From assembly GCA_031259875.1 (NCBI GenBank), contig JAIRKW010000177.1:1-11084 (forward strand): DNA of 11,084 nt, given 5' to 3'. Under the pieces are notes generated by a model. It was not told the origin of the DNA, ran no database searches, and worked only from the letters and a program-made list of their open reading frames with translations. Positions 1 through 8,407 of this stretch are shown here, in pieces (position 1 is the stretch's first letter; each line of letters starts with the position of its first letter). The stretch is from Campylobacteraceae bacterium (GTDB lineage Bacteria; Campylobacterota; Campylobacteria; Campylobacterales; Campylobacteraceae). The translations under genes were made by a program, and so were the position numbers.

Positions 1-1545
1 CTGTTAACAGCTGCCGCAGCTTTTGGCGTAAGTTTTGAAGATGATTTGCTAAAATTATCGCAAGCTGAAAATTTCGCGCAAAAAGAGACTGCCATAAAAG
101 AGTTGTCGGGCGAATATAAAAATGATGAGAGATTGTCACTTGCATTTTCGCAAATGCTGTCGGGGAATCTTTATAAAACTTCTCAAAACTCTCTTGTATA
201 CCAAGAAGACTCATACGTTATAGATATTGTGACAGGTAAAAAGCTTGAAATCAACAAAGATGAGATTGACAAAATTACGATAAACAACAGATTAAGAACT
301 GTTTTGCGTTCAGAGCTTGTCATAGTAAATCTGATATCAAAAGATACGAAAGTCAGATTGAATGCTGCTAAAGAGCTGCTATTAAATATTGAAGAGAAAG
401 ATTACGCTCTTTTGTACGATTTGTCTGCAAAAGAGAACAATAAAAAGATAAAAGATATTTTGGGCGAAGCCCTATCGGTTTTGGACGCTAAATATAAAAG
501 CGGCGGCGAACAAAAAGAGGCGATAATAGAGCTTGGCAGCTCTCTTTCTCCTATCGCACTTCAAACGTTAAATGAATTAAACAGCATTGAAACTATCCCG
601 TACAAAAAAGAGATAACAGACTCCATCAAAAAGATAGAAAACGCCAAAAAAATTTACTCTATTTTAGAGACGCTATATTTTGGTCTAAGCGCAGGTTCAA
701 TACTGCTTTTAGCGGCTATGGGACTTGCTATCACATTTGGCGTTATGAAGGTTATAAATATGGCTCACGGAGAGCTTATAATGCTTGGAGCATATACGAC
801 ATATACTATTCAGCAGATTATGCCAAATTTTATAGAATACTCCGTCATCATAGCTATTCCAATAGCGTTTTTGGTAAGCGCGTTAGTCGGCATTTTGATA
901 GAGAGACTGGTCTTAAGACATCTTTATGCTCGTCCGCTTGAAGCGCTGCTTGCCACATTTGGAATAAGCCTTATACTCCAGCAGCTTGTGCGCACTATAT
1001 ATTCGCCGCTCAACAAAGAGGTAAAAACGCCCGAATGGATGAGCGGTTCGTTTGAGATAAACAATCTGCTTTCATTGACATATAATAGATTTTATATCAT
1101 CATTTTTACTCTGCTTGTTTTCGCATTTGCACTGTTTGTTTTGAAAAAAACCTCATTAGGACTTAAAGTACGCGCTGTTTCGCAAAATAGAAGCATGGCG
1201 CAGGCTATGGGAGTAAGAACAAGTTTTGTGGACGCTTTGACTTTTGGCATAGGTGCAGGCATAGCAGGAGTTGCTGGAGTGGCTTTAAGCCAGCTTACAA
1301 ACGTAGGACCAAATCTCGGACAAGCTTATATCGTAGACTCTTTTATGGTTGTAGTATTCGGAGGTGTTGGAAATTTATGGGGGACGCTCATAGGAGCGTT
1401 TACATTGGGGGAGATAAATAAAATCATAGAACCTTTGTCGGGTGCTGTTCTTGCAAAAGTCATTATACTCACAGCGGTGATACTGTTTATCCAAAAACAT
1501 CCGCGCGGACTATTCCCTCAAAAGGGCAGAGATGCGGAGGATTAA
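1..1545 (+). CDS. urtB: Urea ABC transporter permease UrtB (5' partial)
   Basis: One of two membrane subunits of the urea importer UrtABCDE; forms half of the inner-membrane channel. The reading frame is open from base 1, so the true start lies upstream; the first methionine-like codon inside the window (TTG at 46) is not the start. The first visible residues (LLTAAAAFGVS) look like the end of a signal peptide. A soluble, probably periplasmic helical region of about 200 residues follows, which is typical of UrtB and absent from ordinary LivH permeases. Hydrophobic segments begin near residue 219. Family landmarks are INMAHGELIMLGAY (about 252-265), the stretch GIAGVAGVALSQLTNVGP, then GQAYIVDSFMVVVFGGVG, and the tail FIQKHPRGLFPQKGR. 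At least 514 residues are visible, close to full length. It heads the visible operon, with urtC starting one base after its stop. The gene before it is probably urtA. Confidence 0.95.
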   Translation: MLTAAAAFGVSFEDDLLKLSQAENFAQKETAIKELSGEYKNDERLSLAFSQMLSGNLYKTSQNSLVYQEDSYVIDIVTGKKLEINKDEIDKITINNRLRTVLRSELVIVNLISKDTKVRLNAAKELLLNIEEKDYALLYDLSAKENNKKIKDILGEALSVLDAKYKSGGEQKEAIIELGSSLSPIALQTLNELNSIETIPYKKEITDSIKKIENAKKIYSILETLYFGLSAGSILLLAAMGLAITFGVMKVINMAHGELIMLGAYTTYTIQQIMPNFIEYSVIIAIPIAFLVSALVGILIERLVLRHLYARPLEALLATFGISLILQQLVRTIYSPLNKEVKTPEWMSGSFEINNLLSLTYNRFYIIIFTLLVFAFALFVLKKTSLGLKVRAVSQNRSMAQAMGVRTSFVDALTFGIGAGIAGVAGVALSQLTNVGPNLGQAYIVDSFMVVVFGGVGNLWGTLIGAFTLGEINKIIEPLSGAVLAKVIILTAVILFIQKHPRGLFPQKGRDAED

Positions 1546-1546
1546 A

Positions 1547-2668
1547 ATGAGAGAGCCGATAATTATAAAAATTTTCAAAAACGACAAAGGCGGAAAAATC
1601 GTACTGTCATCTCTTTTGGCGCTTGTTATTATCATATCTGTCTCAAATCTGTTCATACCCGATGGTTCTATTTTTCATATATCGTCTTTTACTGTTTCAT
1701 TGATAGGAAAGTATCTGGCATTTGCGCTTTTGGCGCTTTCACTGGATTTGCTGTGGGGCTATCTTGGAGTTTTAAGTTTGGGACATGGAGCATTCTTTGC
1801 GCTTGGCGGATATGCATTTGCTATGTATCTTACGCGCCAAATCGGAGAACGCGGAGTTTACGCCGACCCGATTTTGCCTGATTTTATGGTATTTATGAAT
1901 TACAAAGAGCTGCCTTGGTTTTGGTATGGATTTGATAATCCGTTTTTTGCCGTTTTGCTTGTTATATTGGTGCCCGCCGTATTGGCTTTTATATTCGGCT
2001 TTTTTGCATTTAAGTCAAAAGTGAACGGAGTTTATCTCTCCATTATTACACAGGCTCTCACATATGCTTTAATGCTTGCATTTTTTAGAAATGATATGGG
2101 ACTTGGCGGCAATAACGGACTAAATGACTTTAAAGATATATTTGGATTTGACCTGCAAAGCCGATATACAAAAATATCCCTTCTTATAGCTTCTTTTACA
2201 GCACTGGTTTTAGGGTACGCGCTCTGCCGATTTATCATAAATTCAAAATTAGGGCGCATAGTTGTATCTATAAGGGATTTTGAAAGCCGTGTGGGTTTTT
2301 TGGGCTACAGAGTAGTCAGTTATAAAATTTTCATATTTATTATCTCAGCCGTATTGGCTGGAGTTGCAGGAGCTTTATATGTGCCGCAGGTTGGCATCAT
2401 AAATCCCAATCTCTTCGCACCTTTGTTTTCAATAGAGCTTGTTATCTGGGTCGCCATAGGCGGACGCGGTACGCTTTACGGAGCCATTATCGGAGCATTT
2501 GCCGTAAATTTTGCGAGCACTTATTTTACCTCCGCACTTGCTGAAGTATGGCTGTATGCGCTTGGTGGATTATTTGTCTTGATAACTCTGTTTTTACCAA
2601 AAGGAATAGCGGGAATTTTTGCGAAAATAAAAATGCCGAACATTAAAAAAATAAGGCTTGCAAAATGA
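1547..2668 (+). CDS. urtC: Urea ABC transporter permease UrtC
   Basis: Second membrane subunit of the urea importer, partner of UrtB in the inner membrane; 373 residues. An in-frame ATG exists at 1532 inside the urtB end, but the ATG at 1547 has a clean GGAGG at 1536-1540 with a six-base spacer, so I take 1547. The LivM-like core is visible: LLWGYLGVLSLGHGAFFALG in the first third, a UrtC-type insertion containing ELPWFWYGFDNPFF, then NNGLNDFKDIFG, and near the end AVLAGVAGALYVPQVGIINP followed by ELVIWVAIGGRGTLYGAIIG. About eight to ten hydrophobic segments can be read. Its TGA overlaps the ATG of urtD by four bases (ATGA at 2665), suggesting translational coupling. A branched-chain amino acid permease (LivM) is the alternative, but the insertion and the urease genes downstream favour urea. 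Confidence 0.95.
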   Translation: MREPIIIKIFKNDKGGKIVLSSLLALVIIISVSNLFIPDGSIFHISSFTVSLIGKYLAFALLALSLDLLWGYLGVLSLGHGAFFALGGYAFAMYLTRQIGERGVYADPILPDFMVFMNYKELPWFWYGFDNPFFAVLLVILVPAVLAFIFGFFAFKSKVNGVYLSIITQALTYALMLAFFRNDMGLGGNNGLNDFKDIFGFDLQSRYTKISLLIASFTALVLGYALCRFIINSKLGRIVVSIRDFESRVGFLGYRVVSYKIFIFIISAVLAGVAGALYVPQVGIINPNLFAPLFSIELVIWVAIGGRGTLYGAIIGAFAVNFASTYFTSALAEVWLYALGGLFVLITLFLPKGIAGIFAKIKMPNIKKIRLAK

Positions 2669-3441
2669 ATATAAATCCCGATTTTATAGGCGATATAGAA
2701 AAGGGCGGCAGAATACTTCTGCTTGATGGCGTAACTGTCAGTTTTGACGGTTTTAAGGCGTTAAATTCGCTCTCTTTGACTATTGATTATAAAGAGTTAA
2801 GATGTATCATAGGAGCCAATGGCGCAGGCAAATCCACAATGATGGACGTAATCACTGGTAAAACAAAACCAGACAGCGGACAAGTGATTTTCGCAAAAGC
2901 CGTTGATTTGACAGAGTTAGATGAACCCTCTATTGCAGAGCTTGGCATAGGCAGAAAATTTCAAAAACCTACCGTCTTTTCAAATCACACTGTCTTTGAA
3001 AACCTTGAACTCTCGATGCAAGATGATAAAAGGTTTTTTAAAACGCTTTTTGCGACACTCAAGAGTTTTCAAAAAGATAAAATTGACGAGACTATGAAAC
3101 TTACAGGTTTGTATGATTATGCCCTCACGCAAGCGGGCGTTCTCTCTCACGGACAAAAGCAGTGGTTGGAAATCGGTATGCTTATCATGCAAAATCCCAA
3201 AATTATGCTTGTAGATGAACCGGTAGCCGGCATGACGCCATCCGAAGTTGAAAAAACAGGCGAGATTTTACGCTCCCTTTCAAAGGAGCACTCGGTTATT
3301 GTCGTAGAGCACGATATGGAATTCATACGAAGCCTTGCCTCAAAGGTTACCGTTTTGCATGAAGGCTCGGTGTTAGCTGAAGGCTCAATGCAAAATATTC
3401 AAAATAATGAAAAAGTAAGAAAAGTATATCTTGGTGAATAA
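2665..3441 (+). CDS. urtD: Urea ABC transporter ATP-binding protein UrtD
   Basis: Cytoplasmic ATPase subunit of the urea importer; 258 residues, the usual size. Visible motifs: Walker A GANGAGKST at residues 50-58, Q-loop glutamine at 100 (GRKFQKPTVF), ABC signature LSHGQKQ at 160-166, Walker B IMLVDEP at 180-186 and switch histidine 217 in VVEHDME. The signature form SHGQKQWLEIGM followed by DEPVAGMTP is characteristic of UrtD and distinguishes it from LivG, which normally has LSGGQ. A short N-terminal extension (about 18 residues) precedes the ABC domain, as is common in UrtD. It starts inside the urtC stop codon by a four-base overlap and is followed after one base by urtE, its presumed heterodimer partner. 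Confidence 0.96.
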   Translation: MNINPDFIGDIEKGGRILLLDGVTVSFDGFKALNSLSLTIDYKELRCIIGANGAGKSTMMDVITGKTKPDSGQVIFAKAVDLTELDEPSIAELGIGRKFQKPTVFSNHTVFENLELSMQDDKRFFKTLFATLKSFQKDKIDETMKLTGLYDYALTQAGVLSHGQKQWLEIGMLIMQNPKIMLVDEPVAGMTPSEVEKTGEILRSLSKEHSVIVVEHDMEFIRSLASKVTVLHEGSVLAEGSMQNIQNNEKVRKVYLGE

Positions 3442-3442
3442 C

Positions 3443-4138
3443 ATGCTGAAAATAGAAAACTTAAATCAATACTACAACCAAAGCCACACATTAAAAGATA
3501 TAAATTTAGTCTGCAAAAAAGGCAGATGCACATGTGTGATGGGCAGAAACGGCGTCGGTAAAACGACTTTAACTAAAGTTATAATGGGACTTCTTAAAGT
3601 TCAAAGCGGCAAAATAGTATTTGGCAGCAAAGATATAACCAAACTGCCGCCCTCCGCCAGAGCTTCAACAGCCATAGGATATGTACCGCAGGGACGCGAG
3701 ATATTTTCCTCTCTCACCGTAAAAGAAAATCTTCAAATAGGTATCCTTGGAAACAGAAACAAAATAAAAAAAGTACCGCAAATCATATATAAGCTATTCC
3801 CTGTTTTAAAAGAGATGCACGATAGAAAAGGGGGCGACTTGTCGGGCGGACAGCAGCAGCAGTTAGCTATAGCAAGAGCTTTATGTTTAGAGCCTGAATT
3901 TTTGATACTTGATGAACCGAGCGAAGGCATACAGCCAAATATAGTACAGCAGATAGGAGATGTTATAGATTACTTGACAAAAGAGAAACAGATAACAGTC
4001 CTTTTAGTAGAACAAAAACTCCCTTTTGCCAGACGGCATGGAGATGATTTTTATATACTTGACAGAGGAAGCATAGCAGCAAGCGGGGAAATGAAGGATT
4101 TGAGCGATAAAATCATAAAGCAGTATTTGTCGGTATAA
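3443..4138 (+). CDS. urtE: Urea ABC transporter ATP-binding protein UrtE
   Basis: Second ATPase subunit of the urea importer, 231 residues from the ATG at 3443. A TTG at 3431 would add four residues but lies inside urtD and has no better ribosome site; GGTGA at 3433-3437 suits the ATG. Motifs: Walker A GRNGVGKTT at 34-42, Q-loop in GYVPQGREIF (Q83), signature LSGGQQQ at 133-139 and Walker B LILDEPSEG at 154-162. EGIQPNIVQQIG follows, a hallmark of UrtE/LivF. The H-loop position is glutamine (LLVEQ), which is normal in this branch and not a defect. It is the last transport gene; ureD begins seven bases after its stop, so uptake and hydrolysis genes appear to share a transcript. Confidence 0.95.
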   Translation: MLKIENLNQYYNQSHTLKDINLVCKKGRCTCVMGRNGVGKTTLTKVIMGLLKVQSGKIVFGSKDITKLPPSARASTAIGYVPQGREIFSSLTVKENLQIGILGNRNKIKKVPQIIYKLFPVLKEMHDRKGGDLSGGQQQQLAIARALCLEPEFLILDEPSEGIQPNIVQQIGDVIDYLTKEKQITVLLVEQKLPFARRHGDDFYILDRGSIAASGEMKDLSDKIIKQYLSV

Positions 4139-4145
4139 TTATATT

Positions 4146-4898
4146 ATGAGTTTATGGCTTAAATTGAAAGATAACAATATATCATTAGAAAAACTGACGC
4201 TTCCAAGCAGATATTATCTTTTTAAGGAGAGAGAAAATTATATCAAACTGCTCACCGTCGGGGAGGGGTTATTTCCAAATGATAAAATCAATACAAAGAT
4301 TGATATGATAAACTCAAATCTCATATTAACGAGCGAATCGGCGCTTAAAGTCTATCCGAGCAAGGGTGGGTTTGCCGTAAACAGATATGTTTTAAACCTA
4401 AAAGAAGATTCTAATTTGGAGTTTTTGAACGATGAGATTATTATGTTTAAAAACTCTTGTCTTTTGCAATTTTTTAGTCTAAATTTTGATGAAAGTTCCA
4501 CATTTTTTTACAGTGACCTTTTCAGCGCAGGCAGAAGCTTTGAAGAGTATGATTTTGAAAAGTACGCAGCACAAAACAGATTTTCATACGGCAAAAAAAC
4601 AGAATACACGGAAAAATTTAAAATAAGCGGTCTTGAATTTAAAGAGTATCTTAAAAGACACAGAGCAAAAAATAGGCTTTTTGCTAAAATATATATAAAA
4701 ACCAAAGATAATGAAATCTTTGAAAAGCTGCTTTTAAAAGCCGGGATTAAGAGTTTTGAAAAGACACAAAATAAAGCATTTTTGATATGTATTGTCTTTG
4801 CGGATAAAATCTCAAAGATAAAATCAGTGGTAAACTCTATATGGGAGCTATATAGAAAAACGCTCAATAAAAATGGATTTGATTTGGGCAAAAGATAA
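4146..4898 (+). CDS. ureD: Urease accessory protein UreD (UreH), divergent
   Basis: Probable UreD, the scaffold that binds apo-urease together with UreF and UreG and passes nickel to the active site. It has 250 residues, slightly short for the family, and the sequence is divergent. Recognisable pieces are GLFPNDKINTKIDM (41-54) matching the usual glycine-then-D-x-I strand, LTSESALKVYPS (61-72) matching the conserved TTQAATKVYR-type motif, the segment with DEIIMFKNSCLLQF (96-109), YSDLFSAGR (122-130) matching the usual lGR motif, and the C-terminal SIWELYRKTL. The ATG at 4146 is the only reasonable start, but the ribosome site before it is weak. Position supports the call: it sits immediately before the urease structural genes, and no other ureD is visible. 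On sequence alone I would be only moderately sure. Confidence 0.85.
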   Translation: MSLWLKLKDNNISLEKLTLPSRYYLFKERENYIKLLTVGEGLFPNDKINTKIDMINSNLILTSESALKVYPSKGGFAVNRYVLNLKEDSNLEFLNDEIIMFKNSCLLQFFSLNFDESSTFFYSDLFSAGRSFEEYDFEKYAAQNRFSYGKKTEYTEKFKISGLEFKEYLKRHRAKNRLFAKIYIKTKDNEIFEKLLLKAGIKSFEKTQNKAFLICIVFADKISKIKSVVNSIWELYRKTLNKNGFDLGKR

Positions 4899-4910
4899 AG
4901 GAGTGAAGAG

Positions 4911-5591
4911 ATGTTTTTGACAGACAGGGAGAAAGAGAGGCTGCTTATCTATACTGCCGCCAAACTGGCGCAGGAGAGAAAAAGCAGAGGAGTTAAGCTG
5001 AACTATCCGGAAGCTGTGGCTATCATCAGCTCTTTTATTATTGAAGGGGCAAGGGATGGCAAAAATGTAGCCGAACTTATGGTGGAGGCGGCAAAAGTTC
5101 TTACAAAAGATGATGTCATTGAGGGTATTGCGTGCATGATGAGCCTTGTGCAGGTAGAGGCTGTTTTTGAAGACGGCACAAAGCTTGTCTCCATACATAA
5201 TCCGATTTTAGATGAAAACAGCGATGAAATAGGCGGATACATCATCAAAGAGGGCGAGATAGAGTTAAACGCAAAAGCAAAAGAGACACGCATTGAAGTA
5301 AAAAACAGCGGCGACCGTCCAATACAGGTGGGTTCGCATTTTCACTTTTTTGAGACAAACAGCTTTTTAGAATTTGACAGATATAAAGCTTACGGCAAAA
5401 GATTAAATATCCCGGCAGGAACCTCTGTGAGATTTGAGCCCGGTTCTCACAAAAAAGTCTCTCTTATTCCATACGGCGGAAAGAGATTTGTAAGCGGATT
5501 TAACGGTTTGGTTGAAGGCTTTTTAGATGATGAAGAGACAAAAAAAGAGGCTTATGAGAGATTAGAGAGATTTTTAAAGGAGAAAAGATGA
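4911..5591 (+). CDS. ureA: Urease gamma-beta fusion subunit (UreAB)
   Basis: Structural urease subunit in which gamma (UreA) and beta (UreB) domains are fused, as in Helicobacter (where the fusion is called UreA) and Arcobacter; 226 residues. The gamma part covers about 1-100: LTDREKERLLIYTAAKLA, then KLNYPEAVAIISSFIIEGAR and VEAVFEDGTKLVSIHNPI. The beta part covers about 108-205: GGYIIKEGEIELN, then VKNSGDRPIQVGSHFHFFE (131-149), AYGKRLNIPAGTSVRFEPG and FNGLVEGF. The start has a strong AAAGGAG at 4897-4903, seven bases before the ATG. Compared with the 238-residue Helicobacter pylori protein as I remember it, the C-terminal tail is shorter and unrelated (ETKKEAYERLERFLKEKR). The stop overlaps the ureC start by four bases, consistent with balanced subunit production. 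In Helicobacter naming this is ureA; ureAB is equally used. Confidence 0.97.
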   Translation: MFLTDREKERLLIYTAAKLAQERKSRGVKLNYPEAVAIISSFIIEGARDGKNVAELMVEAAKVLTKDDVIEGIACMMSLVQVEAVFEDGTKLVSIHNPILDENSDEIGGYIIKEGEIELNAKAKETRIEVKNSGDRPIQVGSHFHFFETNSFLEFDRYKAYGKRLNIPAGTSVRFEPGSHKKVSLIPYGGKRFVSGFNGLVEGFLDDEETKKEAYERLERFLKEKR

Positions 5592-7288
5592 AGATATCCA
5601 AACTAAAATACGCCTCAATGTATGGACCTACAACTGCAGACAGATTTAGACTTGCTGATACTTCACTTATAGCTAAGATAGAAAATGATTTTACCGTTTA
5701 CGGCGAAGAGAGTAAATTTGGCGGCGGAAAAACGATAAGAGACGGCATGAGCCAATCCCCGACTGCGATAGACTCTCCTGACCTTGTCATAACAAATGCA
5801 ATCATTATAGACTATACAGGCATATATAAAGCCGATATAGGGATAAAAGACGGCGTCATATCAGCCATCGGCAAATCGGGCAATCCAAATATTACAAGCG
5901 GGATTACGGATGGTTTAGAGATAGGCGTAAACACAGAAATCTTATCAGCCGAGGGAAAAATAGTCACAGCTGGAGGCATAGATACGCATATTCATTTCAT
6001 ATCTCCCGGGCAAATTGATACGGCATTTGCAAGCGGCGTCACTACGATGATAGGCGGAGGTACAGGACCAAACACAGGAACAAATGCTACCACATGCACT
6101 CCCGGGCGCTGGAATCTGCATAAAATGATGGAGTCTGTAAATAACAGCCCTTTAAATTTCGGATTTATGGGCAAAGGAAATTGCAGCTCTTATTATGCCC
6201 TGCAAGAGCAGATAATGGCAGGCGCTATGGGGCTGAAACTTCACGAAGATTGGGGTTCTACGCCAAATGCCATAGATATGTGCTTGAAAGTTGCAGATGA
6301 TTTTGACGTTCAGACGGCTATTCATACAGATACGTTAAACGAAGCCGGTTTTGTAGACAATACTATAGCCGCCTTTAAAGGACGCACGATACACGCATTT
6401 CACTCCGAAGGCGCCGGCGGAGGACACGCACCTGACATCATGAAAGTAACAGGACTTTTAAACGTACTGCCCTCATCTACAAATCCTACTCTGCCATACA
6501 CAAAAAACACGCTTGAAGAACATCTTGATATGCTTATGGTCTGCCACCATTTAAGCCCTAAAATTCCCGAAGATGTAAGTTTTGCAGAGAGCAGGATAAG
6601 AGGAAAGACGATAGCTGCCGAAGATGTATTGCATGATATCGGCGCTATCTCAATAACAAGTTCGGACTCGCAGGCTATGGGACGCGTAGGGGAAGTCATA
6701 ATAAGGACTTGGCAGGTAGCAGACTGCATGAAAAAACAGCGTGGAGCTTTGGCAGAAGATAACGCCGATAATGACAATAACCGCATTAAAAGATATATAG
6801 CCAAATATACGATAAATCCCGCAATTGCATGCGGTATTGATGAATATGTCGGCAGTGTGGAGGTCGGCAAAATGGCGGATTTAGTACTTTGGAACAGAGC
6901 ATTTTTCGGAGTAAAACCGGAAATCATCATCAAAGGAGGTTTTGTTTCGCTTAGCATAATGGGTGATTCTAACGCTTCCATCCCTACGCCTGAACCAAAT
7001 TTATACAGACCAATGTTTGGCTCTTTAGGCAAAGCGGCGGTGGCAACAAGCGCGCTTTTTGTCTCAAAATACGCATTAGAAGAGCGCGCAAAAAGTCTGC
7101 CTAAGCTTGATAAACGCTTTTTAGCAGTTAAAAATACGCGAAGTATTACCAAAAAAGATATGAAACTAAACGATTTCATTGGAGATATCAAAATAGACCC
7201 TGAAACTTACAACGTTTTTATAAACGGCAAGCTTATAGCGTCTCATTTTGCCGCAAGCGTATCTTTGGCGAGAAAATATTTCATATAA
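5588..7288 (+). CDS. ureC: Urease alpha (catalytic) subunit UreC
   Basis: Catalytic subunit hydrolysing urea to ammonia and carbamate with a di-nickel centre; cytoplasmic; 566 residues, normal length. All active-site residues are present: nickel ligands H134 and H136 (GGIDTHIHF), the carbamylated lysine K217 (GLKLHEDWG), H219, H246 (IHTDTLNEAG), H272 (HAFHSEGAGGGH) and D360 (SSDSQAMGR). The mobile flap carries C319 and H320 (MVCHHLSPKIPEDV), with R336 after it. These numbers equal the classical Klebsiella numbering, so there are no internal insertions or deletions before D360. The N-terminus (MYGPTTADRFRLADT) is typical. The last 20 residues are less conserved, but the ending ARKYFI fits the usual RYFLF-like tail. 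AAAGGAG at 5576-5582 precedes the ATG, which overlaps ureAB by four bases. In Helicobacter naming this would be ureB. Confidence 0.98.
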   Translation: MKISKLKYASMYGPTTADRFRLADTSLIAKIENDFTVYGEESKFGGGKTIRDGMSQSPTAIDSPDLVITNAIIIDYTGIYKADIGIKDGVISAIGKSGNPNITSGITDGLEIGVNTEILSAEGKIVTAGGIDTHIHFISPGQIDTAFASGVTTMIGGGTGPNTGTNATTCTPGRWNLHKMMESVNNSPLNFGFMGKGNCSSYYALQEQIMAGAMGLKLHEDWGSTPNAIDMCLKVADDFDVQTAIHTDTLNEAGFVDNTIAAFKGRTIHAFHSEGAGGGHAPDIMKVTGLLNVLPSSTNPTLPYTKNTLEEHLDMLMVCHHLSPKIPEDVSFAESRIRGKTIAAEDVLHDIGAISITSSDSQAMGRVGEVIIRTWQVADCMKKQRGALAEDNADNDNNRIKRYIAKYTINPAIACGIDEYVGSVEVGKMADLVLWNRAFFGVKPEIIIKGGFVSLSIMGDSNASIPTPEPNLYRPMFGSLGKAAVATSALFVSKYALEERAKSLPKLDKRFLAVKNTRSITKKDMKLNDFIGDIKIDPETYNVFINGKLIASHFAASVSLARKYFI

Positions 7289-7297
7289 GGATAGCAA

Positions 7298-7732
7298 ATG
7301 GTAAAAAAGATAGTTAAAATAGAGATGGCACAAAGTGCCGATGATACCGTTTTGCTCTCATGGTTTGACATAAAAAAGCCAAATCTGTCAGCAGTTAGTG
7401 AAAACGGGATAGAGTTTATATTAAAAACGCAGGCGTGCAATCTTGATGACGGCGATACTCTCATAGCCGAAGACGGTTATAAAATCAAAGTCAACATAAA
7501 AAAAGATGAACTTTTCGTGCTAAAATTTAAAAATGCTGTTGATTTTGCAAAAACAGCATATGAGATAGGCAACCGCCATCAGCCAATCTGCATAGAAGAG
7601 TTTAGTATCACTGTTTTGAACGATTCATCTCTAAGCGGTATTATACATTCGCTCTCACACAATGAAGACATAAGCATAGAAAAAATATCAGGAGTGTTCC
7701 ACCAAAATGCCCTATCCCACCATACACACTGA
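7298..7732 (+). CDS. ureE: Urease nickel metallochaperone UreE
   Basis: Dimeric nickel-binding chaperone that supplies Ni to UreG during urease activation; 144 residues, cytoplasmic. The N-terminal beta domain covers about 1-72, with DDGDTLIAEDGYKIKV (50-65) matching the family LrdGD.L..ddG..i.V pattern. The ferredoxin-like metal-binding domain follows, with YEIGNRHQPICIEE (88-101); H94 in GNRH is the conserved interface nickel ligand. The C-terminus ends SHHTH, with H141, H142 and H144 plus H135: a short histidine tail rather than the long one of Klebsiella. TAAGGA at 7286-7291, overlapping the ureC stop, serves as ribosome site. The last 26 bases, which encode this histidine tail, are also the start of ureF. 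Confidence 0.93.
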   Translation: MVKKIVKIEMAQSADDTVLLSWFDIKKPNLSAVSENGIEFILKTQACNLDDGDTLIAEDGYKIKVNIKKDELFVLKFKNAVDFAKTAYEIGNRHQPICIEEFSITVLNDSSLSGIIHSLSHNEDISIEKISGVFHQNALSHHTH

Positions 7733-8399
7733 AGCGCTGCTAAAGTTTATTCAAATTCTTGACTCTTCTTTTCCTTCAGGCACATTTACCCATTCATTTG
7801 GGCTTGAACCGCATGCAGTATTGGGAATTGTAAAAAATGCCAAAGATTTAAAGAGATTTTTGGAAAATATTATCATGTATCAATATGCGAAGATGGAGTT
7901 TCCGACAGTTGCAAAAGTCTACAAATACGCCAAAAGCAGCTCTTTAAGCCTGCTGTTGAAACTTGATATTCAATTTTCCTCCATGTACTGCCATGCTTTT
8001 GCCAAAGCCTATAAAACTATTGGAGAAAACTGCTTTTCGCACTTGAAAGATTTAAAACTCAACAAAGATATCACAAAACTCTATTTTGAGAGCATAAAAG
8101 CAGACAAAACACCTTGCAGCGAAATAGTGCTGTTATCTGTTTTTGCTTACGATTTAGATATGTGCAAAGAGGATTTTATGCTGTTTTGGAGTAAAAAAAA
8201 TCTGATAAATATAGCCGCCGCATCTCTTAAAATCTCCAAAATCAAACCCTCTGAAGCACAGCAGATACTTTTTTTAATGGATGATTTTTTAAGAGAACAT
8301 ACTAAAAATATAGACGCAAATCCATCAAATTTCAATCCGTTTTTTGACTCAATAATCTACATGCACAAAAACATTGAGCCAAGACTGTTTATGACTTAA
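7707..8399 (+). CDS. ureF: Urease accessory protein UreF
   Basis: All-helical accessory protein that binds UreD and recruits the UreG GTPase to apo-urease, acting as a checkpoint for nickel loading; 230 residues. The diagnostic N-terminal motif is clear: ILDSSFPSGTFTHSFGLE at about 17-34. The C-terminus ends EPRLFMT, matching the conserved RLF-x tail that contacts UreG in the Helicobacter complex. The middle is poorly conserved, as is normal. The ATG at 7707 overlaps the end of ureE by 26 bases. GGAG at 7691-7694 is 12 bases upstream, a long spacing, so expression may depend on coupling to ureE translation. There is no later ATG that keeps the FPSG motif, so this start is well supported. Confidence 0.93.
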   Translation: MPYPTIHTEALLKFIQILDSSFPSGTFTHSFGLEPHAVLGIVKNAKDLKRFLENIIMYQYAKMEFPTVAKVYKYAKSSSLSLLLKLDIQFSSMYCHAFAKAYKTIGENCFSHLKDLKLNKDITKLYFESIKADKTPCSEIVLLSVFAYDLDMCKEDFMLFWSKKNLINIAAASLKISKIKPSEAQQILFLMDDFLREHTKNIDANPSNFNPFFDSIIYMHKNIEPRLFMT

Positions 8400-8407
8400 G
8401 GAAAAAA

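Noticed and set aside
1532..1546. Upstream ATG as the urtC start
   Set aside because: The GGAGG at 1536-1540 lies between this ATG and the one at 1547, and is correctly spaced only for the latter.
3431..3442. TTG start for urtE
   Set aside because: It sits inside urtD, while the ATG at 3443 is preceded by GGTGA at suitable spacing and gives the usual family N-terminus.
4508..5293. Overlapping antisense open frames across ureD and ureAB
   Set aside because: They lie opposite well-supported genes, overlap each other and show low-complexity Ser/Leu/Phe-rich translations typical of reverse-strand shadows.
6400..7191. 263-codon open frame antisense to ureC
   Set aside because: It is a shadow of the strongly conserved ureC coding frame; the translation resembles no family I know and no ribosome site or promoter supports it.
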